Shown: piece by piece, positions 37,411 through 51,021 of the stretch
How the letters are laid out: the number at the start of each line of letters is the position of its first letter
Position numbering within the stretch: the first letter of the stretch is position 1
NCBI RefSeq assembly: GCF_028769735.1
Contig: NC_088172.1
Coordinates: 65,255,075 to 65,319,074 of the forward strand
Direction: 5' to 3'
DNA length: 64,000 nt
DNA from: Zonotrichia leucophrys gambelii
Taxonomy: Eukaryota; Chordata; Aves; Passeriformes; Passerellidae
Translations under genes and position numbers: made by a program
The notes under the pieces: model-generated
Databases searched by the model: none
What the model saw: the letters and a program-made list of their open reading frames with translations, nothing else
What the model was told of the DNA's origin: nothing

Positions 37411-39419
37411 GTTAATGAACTTGCTCCGTCTAATAAACAGTTTCCTTCTCTCTCCCCATGAATGCTTTTGTTTCACCAGTCTGTGCCAGTTTCCCAGTGC
37501 TCCCTGCCCCCACCACCAGAGAGTGAGTCCATCCACCACACAGCACTTGAGCTTTCTCCCTGCCTCAGCAATGCCGCAGGCAGAGCAGCTACCTTGAAGG
37601 AGGGAGTGGGGAAGCTGATCTTCATGGCCCAGACAAACCCCAATTTCTTTTCTCAGTGTGCCAACAGGGATGGCAATTAATGCCAGGGGGGGTGGTGGCT
37701 TTAATGATGCGGACACCTGTTCCCTGAGAAATGGCCTCAGCTCTCTTTGGCACGAGTCACTGCTGAGGCTCCTCAGCCACAAATTGCTTTTCCATAAAGG
37801 CAAAGCAGCTTTGTTTATAAACTGCTGTAGATAGGCTGGAGTTTTCATGATGAGAGCACAGAAGCAACAGTCATTACAGCCGTATAAATGAGTTTATTTA
37901 TTCAGCAAGAGCACATCTGCCAGGCTGTCATGAGGTAATCTGCTGCCGCTATAGCCCACAATTAATGGCTGCTGGGGACAAATGAGGTGGGAGAGCAACT
38001 TGCGTGTGGGGAAGGGAGAGCTCCACCAGTTTCACAGGGGACCCCATGCTGCCTGTCCCAGCACTAGCCCCTCATGGTGGTGAGGGACTTCCCAGGGAAC
38101 ACCCGAGGAGCAGCGGTGGCAGACCTGGTCCCAGCCTCCATTCAGGTGTGCACAACACGAGCGTGCTTGAAAGAGGAAGGTGCTGGGAGTGCAGCCACAG
38201 CAGCTCCACCCCAAAATGAGCAGTCCAGAGGATAGGGCTGTCCCCTGTCCTTCTTCCTCTGGATGCCAAAAAAGAAGTAAGAAAACATCCAGGCTGGAAA
38301 CAGAGGGTGGATTCAAGACTAAGATTACAGATCCAGACTGTAGAAATGGTATCCTTCAGGGGCCGTTAGGATTCAGGGCTTTGACTTGTTTCACCAAAAA
38401 CTTTGGAACAGTTTCTTGACTCTGTATCACTTTCTTGGCTCTGATTTTGGGGTGGGGGTGAGTGCAAGAGAGGTGTTAATCCAAGGATTTGGTTTGGCCT
38501 CTTGCTCAGCTGGAAATGAATACACTGCCTGTGGCACAGCTCCTGCGGGCAAGTTGCAGGAGATTAGTCGGCTGTCATCTATTTGACCCAGTGAGGCCTG
38601 AAGAATTTGCTTGCAATGGCACTAAACTGGTCAAATGCTGAAACATGAAGGACAGATGGAAATAACTGTAAAATGCTGTAACCTGGCATGTCACCAGCAC
38701 TTCACAGCTTTCATACCGACTGCCAGCAGTGGCAGAAAAAGATATTAACGGGAAAAGTGAAAACCTAGAAGACCTCTGTTACAGTAGGCAATGCTGAGAG
38801 AGGTTGTGAGCTCTTCTGCACAGCCGGGCCTGTAATCTTCTGAATCGCTGGAGAAACATGGCAAAATAAGAGGGTGTCACATGCAAAGAACAGACAGAAT
38901 TCCCCCATCCTTTGCCTTCCACCTCCAGGGGAAGGTAGAAGTGACTGGCAGTCCCAGCTGACACTGTTGCTGCTTGTCTGGTCCCATCCAATGGTCCTGA
39001 CAGATGTTTTAATCTACTGTTTGAAGAATTACTTCTGCACAGCTCTGCTGTTCAAACATCTGTTTCTGTTTAGATAGACAGAGGCATTTCAAACTGCACT
39101 GGCCATGCCACACACTGGGAATTGTTTAAAAGGCAACCCAAGTTGCTTACATTACTCAGTTACAGCATGAGGAGGATTTACTGCAGCAAACCTTGACATA
39201 TTTTTAAGCCCTGTAAAATAGATCATTCACGAAAAGGGAACTGGTTTGCTTCCTAAATACATCCTTTATAAAAGGCGGTATTTACAGTTATAAATCCATA
39301 GAGGCAATGCTTGAAAAGCCGGGGCTTTTCTACTTGCATCCCTGTTCCCGTGTCAGGGGCAGAAATGCTTGTTTAATCATGATTTCACTGTCCTTGGCTT
39401 TCCCCGCTTTTGTAGTAGA

Positions 39420-39434
39420 GTGTGTGTGTGTGTT
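39420..39434. repeat. short (TG)n microsatellite
   Basis: About seven TG units, ending in a T run. Confidence 0.8.
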
Positions 39435-41262
39435 TTTACTGTACCACTTCTTGCCCTACTGCTGTCAACACCCGCTGATTACTTCTGCTCCAAACAGCCC
39501 ACGACACATTACATGTCAAAAGATTTCTATGCTGAGCTTCCCAGCTTCTCAGTGGAAAGAAATATGAAGGAGCTACATTTCAGACAATGGTGAGAGCTCA
39601 GTATCACTAAGCCAGTTACGTTTAAATTACTTTTTGCATTCTTAGGTTCAGCGTACCAACCATCTTCTTTAATTACCCTTGAAATTAAAGAATATGTTAT
39701 CATATCTTTTCCTCTGACTTACCTAGTTGTTCAAGCCTCAAAATACAAAGCAGATGGCAAGATTTTCAGCTGATCAAAAATCATGGGATATCACATGTAA
39801 GGAATATCCTGATTGCTGACCATCAAGTGAGAGCTGCCATCATCCAGCACTTTGCCTGCATTCTTGTAACAGGTGGAGCACTTTGTTAATGCATTTGGCT
39901 GATTTTCAATGGTGAAATATTCCCCCAGGGTTCTGGTTTTAAAAATAGCAGAAATTGGAGCTCTGTCTACAAAGGGATAGAAGGAGCACACTGTGAGATC
40001 TTGCCTCTTTTGTCCTACTGGGAATTGCTGGGATAAAACCACACACTGAAGGATCATGCTGCTTGTTTTCTTTAGCATCCCTCCTCCTTGTCTGCGACTT
40101 TTCAGATTTGTGAGCCAAGAAGGTGAGGAAGAAGTCTCCCTGGTTAGCTTTTCTTTTCCAGTTACGGGCTTCACTGACAAGCACCGCTCAAAAGCAAACA
40201 TACAACAATGCTTTTGTCCTTATACACTGTTTCTATTCTCTATGAACTAAAGAGTAGGTTAAAAGGAAGCCCTTACATAAACATGAACACACTGGGCTGT
40301 GGCTGGCTGTGTTTCTGTGCACCAATGGTACTTCTATGCTATGCAATACTCAAGAGATTTATTCTCCTTTAGAGGTTTGGTTATAAGACACAGCTTCATC
40401 AAAGTCCTTAACTTGTGCAACTCTAAGGGTGTAAATAATACCAAGCTGGGTGAGCAGCTCACCTTCTTTAAATTAGGCTTGTTCAAATATGTTCCTCATT
40501 TGGGCCCTGCTGTAATTAGCCTGGAAACAGCGAACAGCCAGTTGCATTGAGCTGAACTTTTCTTTCAAAGAAGTGCCAAAAACAATTGAAAGAGACTAAT
40601 GATATTTCCTGAGATCCACCTGTTGCTCAGTTTCCCTTCAATTAAGCAACAAAGGGGAGGTGCGGGAACCACTTCTTGTTATAAACACAAATTAGTATTC
40701 GGACAAATGAAGCTGGGAAGAGAAAGGCAAAGGCAAGGAGAAACAATGAGAGAAAAGCAGCCTCAGCTTTATCACGGGCTGGCCACGCGCAGGAGCGCTC
40801 AGGAAGAGGCACATTCCGATGCGGTGCAAAGGCTGGAAGAACAATGCAGTCCTTCCTCAATAAGGCGTTTGAACACGCTAAATTATCCCTCTGGACATTA
40901 TATGGAAGTGAAATACATCAAAATAAGAAAGGAGGAAGAAACACATTCTTGCCTTGATGAGGCACAGCCCACGATTTGCTGAGACATGACAATGGACTTC
41001 TAGTAAAAACACCAAAGAGCAGAGGAAGGTTTTTCTGGGGGAGTGTAATTGCCTGCCTGTGCTCTGCCACTGTGTGAATGTGCCTTGGGGGTTCCAAGCT
41101 TTTGGACAGTTGTATCTGCTCCTGCTGCACTCCTGACTGCCTACACATCCCTGTCCTCTATCATGCAGTTCCTTGACAGTACTCTCCTCTCCATTCTAAC
41201 ACCTTCATTGACACCTGTGATCACAACACAAGTTTAAGGAGCTACAGTCCCACTGCACCACT

Positions 41263-41306
41263 ATCTAATGCCTGTAGGCACATTATTTAATACCTGTAGG
41301 CACAAA
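41263..41306. repeat. 22-bp tandem duplication
   Basis: The unit containing ctgtaggcaca occurs twice, at 41263-41284 and 41285-41306, with a shared taatnCCTGTAGGCACA core and about four mismatches. Confidence 0.85.
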
Positions 41307-44300
41307 GCAGAACAGAAGATGACTAATTCATTAGTCGTTGGGAACTATCCAGCATCCAAGAGCACCTGTGCAGTGTCCTGGCCTCCAAGGCGCCCCTTCT
41401 ATGGAGTTACTGCTCTGTTGAGCAGAAGCCTCTTCTCACCACACAGTATCTGAGGTGCCAGATATTTACTGATAGATGTCAGTGGGGGTCAAATGCTCTG
41501 CTCGAGCAAGAACTTTCCCCAGGGTTGCCCTACCAACTCCTTCTGTCCTGCCTGTGACCAAGGATAATGGTTATGGGAATGATCCCTAGCCATCTCTCTG
41601 GTGAGTCAGGATGAGTTTCCTCTGGTTCAGTGGCCCTTGCTTTGCTGTGGGTGAGATGTCCAGCTCTGGTCTCAGACTCTGTAGAGAAAGGCACCCCTTG
41701 TTGGTTTCCCTGTTGCCATATGGGATATTTCAAGGCTCCTCCAGGAAAGGAGCAAGGAGGGATTTTTCAGGTATCCAGAACATTGGGAAAGAAGAAAAGA
41801 AACCCTTAAACAGGCTGTCTTGTAGCTCCTCGATTGCTGAACAGCACCTGGGCTTTGGAGAAGGCTTGGCACTGTAGTTTTAACAGAATGCTATTTTCCT
41901 CAAGCTCCCTCATAACACTTTGACATTGCTGCCAGAAGCTTCACTGAGGAGCATTGTGGATGTGTCCTGAGCAGTGGAGACCTGTGTCTGCAGAGGGTGC
42001 AGGTTACTCTGCAGTCTCCCCCCAGGGTGCCACATGCAGTGTTATCTCATCCCTAAGCCTGCATGTCCTTATCTACTGTGGAAAGAAGCCCAGGTCTGTG
42101 CTCCCCCCTGCCTGATGCCTGAGGGACCACTCCTGTGCTATGCTCCAAAAAACACATTAGTCCTGTGTTGTCAACACAGCCTGGAAAAGCCACTCCAAGA
42201 CTTCTCCAAAGGTGTTGCTTGGGTCATGTTTCACACCTCATGGTCATATGTCTTCCAGACCCAGGTGACATACAGACACTGTTGTGGGAACTCAGCAGAG
42301 ACTGGTGGAAAGAACACTTATGATCTTTGTCTGGGAAACATGACAGTTTTTGTTAGTGCTCTCCTCAAGAAGCTCACTTATTCCTGAATGATTTGTAAAT
42401 TCAGATGACCCATGTACTGCCCAAAATATCCCTTCCTTCTCTCTTTGGATCAAAGAGATCTCTTTGTCCCAACACTGGGAGACACCACAGCCAGGTACTT
42501 TCCCAACAGATCAGGTAAGAGCAAGTAATTGACTCTTCAGGAGGAGGCTATTCTGCTTTCAGTTAAGAAAATTTGTGATGAAATTACACTGGCGCCTATG
42601 ATTGTGAAGCATTCAGTCTTATTTAACAGATGCCACCCTTGGTGATGTCCATTTTGGCAAATGTATCCTTGCTTTGACATGAAAATAGTTGCTGTCTAGG
42701 TGAGTGTTCACTGAGAAGGGAAGTGAAAACCCCAACCCTGTCTCTTAAAGAGCTAAAGATCATGCAGGGCAGTATAATTTGGGTGTATTAATATGGGGCT
42801 CAGTTGGGTATGGAGGTGACAGGGATTTGGTGATGAGGCCTCACTGTGGTGACTGTGAGCTTGGGTAATGCCACAGGGAACAACACCTGCTAATGACCCC
42901 AGCTCTGGCATTAGTTTGCCCAACGAAAAATTTTCCATATGTGTAATATTTGTGTGTTTACATCCATTTGCATCTCCAAACTGCACAACCACTGTTCATA
43001 CTGCTCTCAGAGCCTGCTGGCATCGTGTTTTCACAAGTCTGCAAAGTATGGGCCAACTCCTACTCTGACATTCAAGCAATTTCTGAAGTTCCTCCTTCAG
43101 AAGCAAAGCTTCACTTAAAACTGTGGTTTCTTGATTAAATGCTCTTTGGGGCAATTCCCTATTTTACATGAAGGTGGAAGAACACAGAAATATTCCTGCA
43201 GAAAAAAGATAAAGTTTCAGGCTGGTCACATTCATGAGCATATGAAAAAATGCGTCCATTAAGAATAATGTAGATACCCTTGAAAAATGGCCACCTCTCC
43301 AACTCTTACATTTGGGTTTTTTCTTGTGTACATGCACTAATAGCATATTACTAAATTTCAGGGAGAAAAAGCATCTGCAATAGACAGTTCACTCAGCCAA
43401 TCATTCCATCAATGATTTACATCATATAAGCATGGGATTAGGATTATCATGTGATTAGGAACTGTCAATAAAGTCACAGCATATCACCTTCACTTTTTTT
43501 TAAATATTGAGCATGGCAGTGAACCCTGAGCACTGGGTTGGGTTTGTCTGAGGATCTGGTACCTGTTGTCCAGTATAAAAATCTCTATGTAGAATGTAAT
43601 CTGTGTTGTCAGATAGGTATCTTGCTAACCTTTGCTTGGGAAGCAATGCACATCTTTTGCCTAGATACATTCATACACATTTATTCAATGGTGTTATGGA
43701 AGATATGTATTACATGAGATTGATGGAGCCTGAGGAGAGGAACTATCTGCTATGTGAGACCTCAAGAGGTCTGTGAGATGCACAGTCCTTTGTGGGGCCA
43801 CAGTAGGAAGTTCTTTGCTGTGCCTCACACAGTCTTAAAGCCCATTTGTACTTGAAAAAGCCAAAAAGGTGTGTATGTCTGAGTCTGGGGAAGTGGGAAC
43901 CTTCCAACCTTCCCATCTTACCTTGACTCAGTTTGACGTTATTTCTACCCAAGTAAAAGCAACAGCTGATTATGTATAATAAAGATAAATGCTACATTAC
44001 AGTACTGTGTTTATTAAATCACTGCATTTGTAGGGGAGTTCCTTGGCATTGTTTGTCTGTGATATAAATATTTTAAGTCTCTGTCGGTAAGTGAGGCTGG
44101 TGTGTGTATATTACATAGTGTACTCTCTTATCCGGTTAAAAAAAGCAACAGATGCAAATTGTCCAAACAAACATTTTGTTTCTCCCCACAGCTGGCCTGA
44201 TTGTCATCATTCCTTCCAGCCTCAGGGTCCTCTGCTCTTGGTCAAACATGTTACATTTACAGGTGTGGACTACACTGGTGAGGGACAACCCGAGCCATAG

Positions 44301-44454
44301 ATTTCCCCTTTCCCCATTGCTCACAGTCTCCAACAAATTCAGCCCCAGTGCTACACCAGAAAGTCAAATTTGTATGCATCTACAGTTATCAACTACAGCC
44401 CCTTTTTCTTTTCCAGTCCACAGTCGAGAGAAGAGAGTTTACTTCCCTCTTTGC

Positions 44455-44745
44455 AGCAACCACTTACATAACTGCATTTATGTTGTTGCATCTCCTCTTA
44501 GTCTAGTCTTTATTCTAAACAACCTCAGTTCCTTCAGCCTTCTTTCATAGGTTATGTTTTTAAGCTCTCTCATCGCTGTTCCTGGATTGATTCCAGTTTG
44601 TCCACATCCCTCTTAAAGTGTGGTGCCTCAGCCTGGATACAGCACTCCAGCTGAGGCCTTCAGCACAGAGGAGTTACTTTTCTTGCTTTATTATGACCAG
44701 CACTCCCACTATACTTTCTATTTCACTATACAAAAACAGAGCAAA
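44455..44745 (-). mobile_element. old CR1/L3-like LINE fragment, antisense on plus strand
   Basis: The plus strand reads the complement of the C-terminal ORF2 to 3' region of an old amniote CR1: gcatctcctcttagtctagt, aacctcagttccttcagcct, tctttcataggttatgtttt, ccagtttgtccacatccctc, aaagtgtggtgcctcagcct, acagcactccagctgaggcc and gttacttttcttgctttatt. The match is patchy, with many substitutions, so it is older than the CR1 copies at 26.9, 29.8 and 53.7 kb. The subfamily is not assigned. Confidence 0.85.
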
Positions 44746-47700
44746 GTTATCTACTACTGAGAGGAAAGCAGGCTTTCTCTGTGTCAGAAACAACCATTTC
44801 CTCACAGAAAGCTGATGTAAGATCACACCAGTTGCATCTGAACTAAATTGTAATGCTCTGCTATGGCTTACTTCATGGTTCTGAGAACTTCACAACCCTT
44901 AGCAAGCCACTTTCTGATGAAACTGGGATTTGAGTTTGGCAGTTGGGTCTTACCGTGCTCCATAGTGACCAAGGCAGTGTTGAGGAATCCCCCACAGTTT
45001 AGATAGGGGCACCAATGATAGATCTGGGGTGTAAAATCAAGGCTCCCAAAATGACTGGCAAGTTCAGCAGAGAGGAAGGAGGAGGAAGGAGATGGCTGTG
45101 GGCAGTGGGGTCATAGCAGCTACCAGCCAAGGACACCCAGTTTCTGAAAATGGACCCAGAAGAAATGGACTTGAGGAAAGGTAAATTTCACTTGGCATCA
45201 AAACAAATGCCTAAGAAAGGGTTATTTCTGATCTAGCTGACCTTGCATTGCACAGATGTCATCACACAAAATCAATATGGCAAAATTACAGGAAAACCCG
45301 ATCATAGACTGACGTAGACTCCAGCAGCACCGATGGATCCTTGTGCACCCACATCCCAATTGTGTTCAATTCCACAGAATAGATTTCACGTTAACAAAAG
45401 AGTTGAAAATTAGTGAAATCCACATTCTTTAATGGATCATGAAAGGTGAATGAAAACTGGTGATCACCATGGGACCAAGCAAAAAATACCCTTGAAAGGC
45501 AAGGTTAACGTGGGGGCTATAAGACCTGAGTGTCCCTGGTAAGTAGCAGCGGGAGGCTCAGGTTGTAGGATGTAGGTACTCACAAGTGGATCAGTTCTTC
45601 ATCTCAGAATCAGCTTCCACAGCATCCCCAGCAATTCTCCACACCCACTACATATGGTGTTGCTTCATTTGAAAAGTGATATTTGTTCTACAAATGAAAA
45701 AGCACCAGAAATAATTTGGTGCAAAGATGAGGAAGTCAATATTATTTAAAATTAAAAAGGTAGCTGCTTCTCTTGCTGCTCTGCTTTTCTCCGTCACGAT
45801 CCAAGCAATTGAGAAGGTCCCTTGTAAAAATTTAGAACCTTAATTGCAACATTTTTCATTGTCTTATATTAGTAAAAAGTGGATTACTTTGGCAAAATTC
45901 TTCATTATTTCTGCATTAAAAATCTAAATTGGATAACGTGGTGCCAGATAACAGAGGGGTGCATATAAGATGCAAGCAAGAGTTGAAACTTTGTTACTGT
46001 CATTAACACAACATATAGGAGGTTTTACCTAACTAATCAACTTTTAGACATCAATATTTGGTAGCCAAATTTTTAAGCAGCCATCCAGATTTAACAACAA
46101 GGGCTAAAGTGTTGATGAAATTAGTAATTACTTTCCTTATTTTATGGTGTAATTTTGACTGAAAAAATCACCACAGAACATACTGAAGGATTTAAGTCTG
46201 TTTCCTTTTTCATGCTACCAACTCATCTTATTTTACAACCAGCAGGAGGCCCTGCTTTGTTTCTTTGGCTGAATTATAGACTGGAAAATCCAGCTGGGGA
46301 ATAGATGCTCAAAATTTTCTTCCTGCCTCATGACAACATTATAGCTCTATTTGGAATGTACTTTTGAGGTTTTCTGGGTAAAAGCTTCCAAAGTACACAC
46401 ACCACTGGCATCTCCAGCCAGCCCTAACTCCTCGAAAACAGCAATGTGGGAAGGTGGTGACATGTACCCTGTGCATACAACAGTGCCTGCTGTACTCCTG
46501 GGGTCAGTATCCTAGAGACAAAGAATTAAAAATACCAAAACAAACCATAAAATGTTAGCAAAACCAGGATGCTAAGCTAGTCACCCATTTCCAAAGTATT
46601 TTCCAGCAGAAGCATGGCTCAGGAGACTAAGGAAAACAAGGCTAAAAATCAACTTGAAAATAAGTATTTTCTTGGAAGGGGTAAATAAGCTAATCCATCA
46701 TCTTACACTTTCTTTTGAAAGTGACAAAACCACCAGTGATTAATAACTGAACACAAGTTCACATGACAGCATCTCTTACAGTAGGTCTTACCATACATAT
46801 AATAACATGTAGTCGTTTGTCAGACCCTGAGATAACCTGAAGGCTGCACATCTGTTTAGTAAATAATTTTTCTATGGAAAGTCAGTTTAGGCTTAGGATG
46901 ACTGAGTTCTCTGGCATTGTTTCTCTGTCCATGATATATTTCCCACTGATATTGCTGGTAAAACTATTTTTTATTCAATAGAAAATACAATGTTTAACAA
47001 ACACTGCATTTTGTATATTTCCTACTATTCTTCAGCTGATTTTTTTTGCCAACCTACATCAAGCTAAAAGAGATAGCTGAGTTTAGATTCACAAGTGACG
47101 TTTCAAAGTCCAGCATGAATTCCCTTATGCTTGTTTCCTGCTATGCCTCCTGTGGAAAGTGCTGGAAAACGCAGCCCAGCCCATGCCATGCCCATGCCTA
47201 TGGCACAGAGATGCAGGGTTTGCCCTCAGCCCCACCTTGAGCAGGATTTGGTGTGGTGTGACCCTGTGGGCACTTGCCAGAAGACTGAAGGAGGGATATT
47301 CTATGTGCAGCTTGGTAGGGAGGTGAGGGCAATCCCTCACATCTCTCAGCACTCCAATGTTTCCCTTAAGCTCTTTAGGGCAGGGATGGTGCTGGGCAGG
47401 AAAGCTCCACTCTTGAACAAGAGCTCTAGCAGACAATATAATTCACCTGGTTTTGATTTGAATTCTCTATATATTTTGCATATATTACAGTATTTCCTAG
47501 AACTGCCTTAAATATGTGCAAATGATGCTTGTGGAACATTTGTATAGTTTTAAGCTCTTTTAGTCAACCACAGTTCCTGAACCAGTTCAAACACCCCCTG
47601 TACTTGGGTCATTCTGGGGGGCTTGCAGGCTTTTTGCTGAAATAGAAAGACAGACCAAAGGTAGGATATAATCAGGCTTTTGCACAAAGTCACAACAGTG

Positions 47701-48425
47701 GGAAATGTAAATAATCTGCTTCTAGTCTCCTCCTTTGAGCAGTGTTGGGTGTTACTCAAGCAGGTTGTGCATGCTGGAAATGTCTTATGGACAGTTTTAT
47801 TCCAATTTGTGTCTCACTGAGCTGCCTGCCTGGGGGACACTAACTACCATGCAGAATTCTACATTTTCCTCAAAGAAAGTGAGTGCAGAGTACAACCACT
47901 GCTTTTCTTGTTCCCAAGAAATTTTAGCCTTAGAAGTATCCAGTGTAGCAAGCAATGCACATCTTACTGGGAGCTTTCCAAGAATGGATTTTGTACTCAG
48001 AGGATGGCTTATTAAGAAGCAGAAAGCAGCCCGACAAATTTTGCATTCACATAAATAGACATAGGATTGCAACAGATGGGGTCTGTTTAGGTTTGGCTTT
48101 TTTTTTAACAGCATGAGGAAGGGTTCTCAACTAAACTGCATTAGATGATCCATCAGCAAGAGGGCTCAGTCGAAAGGACTGAAAGAGGAAAAAAAAGTCC
48201 CATTCATTTACAGCCACAGCCATCCAAGTTAAAGCCTCTCTCGCCTGACAGCAGCAAGTGGCAAACTTAGGGAAGCAATGGGTCATGGGAAAGGTCCCAT
48301 TAGATCAGTGGGAGCACACACTAAACAAATACAGTCACATGGATGCACACATTTAAATACTGCCCAAGGGAATATGTGGACATATGTTCAGTGTGGCAGC
48401 CTCTAGGCCTCAAGAAAGCTATGTT

Positions 48426-48441
48426 AAAAAAAAAAAAAAAA
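48426..48441. repeat. poly-A run of 16
   Basis: An uninterrupted A homopolymer. The preceding sequence has no recognisable retrogene or SINE body, so it is not called as a retroposon tail. Confidence 0.9.
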
Positions 48442-48607
48442 GAATTCCATCAATCAGTCCCTAGGTCCTGTGAAGTATGAAGATGAAAACTGCAAAGGAA
48501 ACATGTGCTCAGCTCTCTCCACCAGCTGCCCCATTAAGCAACACTGCTCTGCAATATTGCCCTGGAGACCCTGCAACTTCAATTCCAGTCTCCCTTTAAG
48601 CCCAGAT

Positions 48608-48646
48608 GAGTGAGAGAGAGAGAGAGAGGGAGGGAGAAAAAAAAGA
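48608..48646. repeat. (GA)n tract grading into GGGA and A/G
   Basis: A run of about nine GA units followed by gggagggagaaaaaaaagaa. The whole stretch is purine on the plus strand. Confidence 0.85.
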
Positions 48647-50962
48647 AAGAATTAAAAAGATACACTAGCATAATTTAGCTTTTTCTGTGACCCATCCTTT
48701 TTGCCAGTGATAATGAAATTTACTTTTTATGTTGGTCTCTGTCCTTTTGAAGGAGCTGACTGAAGCCTATATGGTAATAGAAATGCTATTAGCACAGCAA
48801 AGCAGGGTAAAAAGAAAAGACAGACACAAACTGGAACATGATAATCTGACTGTGCCAACTCAGTTGGTGCCAGCCGGGGCTTTGTAATGCCATCTGCAGT
48901 GATACTGTCACTGGGGCATTTCCCTGCCTAGGAAAATGGGATCAAATCAAAGTAAAAAAATGGGTCTTCGTCCCTTAGCACTGTACCACTTGCAGATGAT
49001 AATTTAACAGTTGGATGTGCTTCTCAGGGCCCAGGTACGTTGCCACAGTGTGTGCACAAAGCCTCCTCCAGGATCTGCCCAGAGGCAGGCAGGTCAGGGT
49101 GGCCATGTCCAGAGTGGCTGTGCCCAGGGGGCAGGCAGAGCAGGGTGGCTGTTCCCAGCAGTGGCAGGACAGGCTGGCACTATCTATGGAGCTGGCCTGG
49201 AATATCCAGGCTGCTGGCCTTGCTCTGGAGTGCAGATCTCTGTCATTCCTGTCATGAGGTCTCAGAGTTGCTTGGTTTGGAATAGCCCTGAACAGCTGGA
49301 TCATCCAGGTCTGTATCCTCCCCAGTGCTTTTGGAAAAGCTATAGAAAGGACTTGGGATGTGTCAGCATCAGCTGTTAGCAGCAGTTTCAAGAGACCTTT
49401 TACTTACCTAGTCTTGCTACCCAAACTGGGCCCAGGATTTGGTTTCTTATCTTGTGTTGCAGCTTGAATTGCTGCTAGTAAAGTCCAGGGTAAAGAAGCA
49501 AAAAGGCTTTTGCATTATATCCATCAATGTTTAATTCAGCCGTGCAGTGAGATGTTCTCCTCTCAGACACACACTCCCCCCCAAGGTCCAGCTCTCTCCC
49601 CCGGGGGCCTCCCAGCTGACCTTGGTCTCCAGGCAGTATCAAGGTGAGGCTCAATCAGGGAAAAGGGAGAGAGAGCCTCAGGAGCACCTATGTTCAGGCA
49701 TAGGAACAGGGGAAGGAGCCAATGGGGTGTAACTTAGGAGAAGCCCCTCCAGGGCTTCCACAATCTTGTACCAGGCAGTATCACCACCACTGCAGCAGCA
49801 CTTGCAGGATGTTGTCTGAGATTGTACTTCAGCCACCAGCCAAAGGGACACTTTGAAGGCTGTCCCCTTGCTTAAGGGATTGCCTGCTCCCATGTGCCTG
49901 AAGATACCTTTCCTAGGAAAAGAAGCACTCTGTCCTCTGTTTCTAGACCGGCTCTCCTGGTGGCCTTGAAGTATTTCTTTCAAGAGTCATTCTCCTCATC
50001 AGAGTAGGGATTGGATACAGGCAAAGCTGGCTTTTGGGACACTACTATGTTTGAAGCAGCAATGTAACCATGGATCTGTGGCCCCATTTGTACCTACCAG
50101 AGTGTGCTGGCCCTGAGGGTACTGGGAAAAAGCAGGATACCTGCTGGGGCAGGACAGCAGGGAAATCTCCTTTTTATGGCATGTTGGAGGAGAAAACCCT
50201 AACTTTATGTGAATATCCTGCAACCCTTCAATGCCCTTAGAAAGCTGTGTTGTAGGGAGTTTGCAACAGGCTCAGACCACAGCGTGCAATGCTGCCATGG
50301 GCCCTGATAAAATTGCACTTGGCACCCATGGGACCTTTTCTTGCTGACAGAATTTGGTATGTACTTTGGGAGCATTGGGTACAAGGGTCAGATTCTTAGC
50401 TTTGCTAGGTAGGAGCTTGTAAGGGTTGTGGGAAGTGAGAAGGCCTTTTGAATGGCAGAAGAAAAGCTATGTGACTGGCGCAGGTTCTCCACCTTCACGT
50501 GCTCAGTGCTCCCTGCCAAAGCCTCTTCCTGGCAGCAGCAGCTGGGAGCTGGTCAGAGGGTGGGGAAGAGAGGTGTGAGGAAAGCAAGGCTTGGGCAGGT
50601 TAACATTTGTCCCTTGGCTTTATGCTGATGTCCCAAAAGATTTCATCCCCTCCATCCCTCAGATCAGCCCCATTAATCAGCGGTGAGGAACCTCCAGAAG
50701 TGCAACCACTCCAGGGGCCCCATACTGACTGGACACAGGGAGAGACAGCCCCAGTGCCTGCTACAGCACTGGGTATCCATATGCTCACTTTGGGACAGTC
50801 TAAAACCCAGCCTAAGATTTCCAACTGCTTGACATTTTACTTCTGAAAGACAAGACCATTTGAGAAGAAATACACAGGCTTCTGTTAGACTGTAAACTGA
50901 AATATTCAAGTTCACCTCCATTATAGACTTGCTGAAAATTTAAAATATATCAATAATTTGAA

Positions 50963-50963
<1 letters not shown>

Positions 50964-51020
<57 letters not shown>
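50964..51020. repeat. (TCTA)n tetranucleotide microsatellite, about 14 units
   Basis: A perfect TCTA/CTAT repeat of 57 bases, followed by a degraded catctatccatct remainder. Pure tetranucleotide arrays of this length are usually length-polymorphic in vertebrate populations. Confidence 0.98.

Positions 51021-51021
<1 letters not shown>

Larger units (their letters stand above)
30381..44450. other. long unique non-coding stretch with candidate regulatory elements
   Basis: About 14 kb without a recognisable CR1 insertion or exon. It contains several stretches that look like conserved regulatory sequence (about 30.96-31.12, 34.56-34.67, 35.81-36.06 and 37.86-37.99 kb), short tandem repeats, A-runs (32174-32187) and a polypurine tract (37.33-37.41 kb). 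GC-richer patches at 36.1-36.6 and 37.3-37.8 kb produce overlapping open frames on both strands (up to 193 codons), with no domain and no preferred strand. Confidence 0.5.

Noticed and set aside
37267..37848. 193-codon minus-strand open frame
   Set aside because: It runs through a polypurine tract and a GC-richer patch, its end is leucine/phenylalanine-rich because of the pyrimidine tract, and no homologous family is recognisable.
48380..48441. Processed retrogene or SINE suggested by the A16 run
   Set aside because: The sequence before the A-run shows no coding remnant, RNA polymerase III box pattern or flanking direct repeats.
49070..49180. GC-rich minisatellite of CAGGGTGGC-like units
   Set aside because: Similar words recur, but without a constant period or alignable unit, so it is not listed as a tandem repeat.
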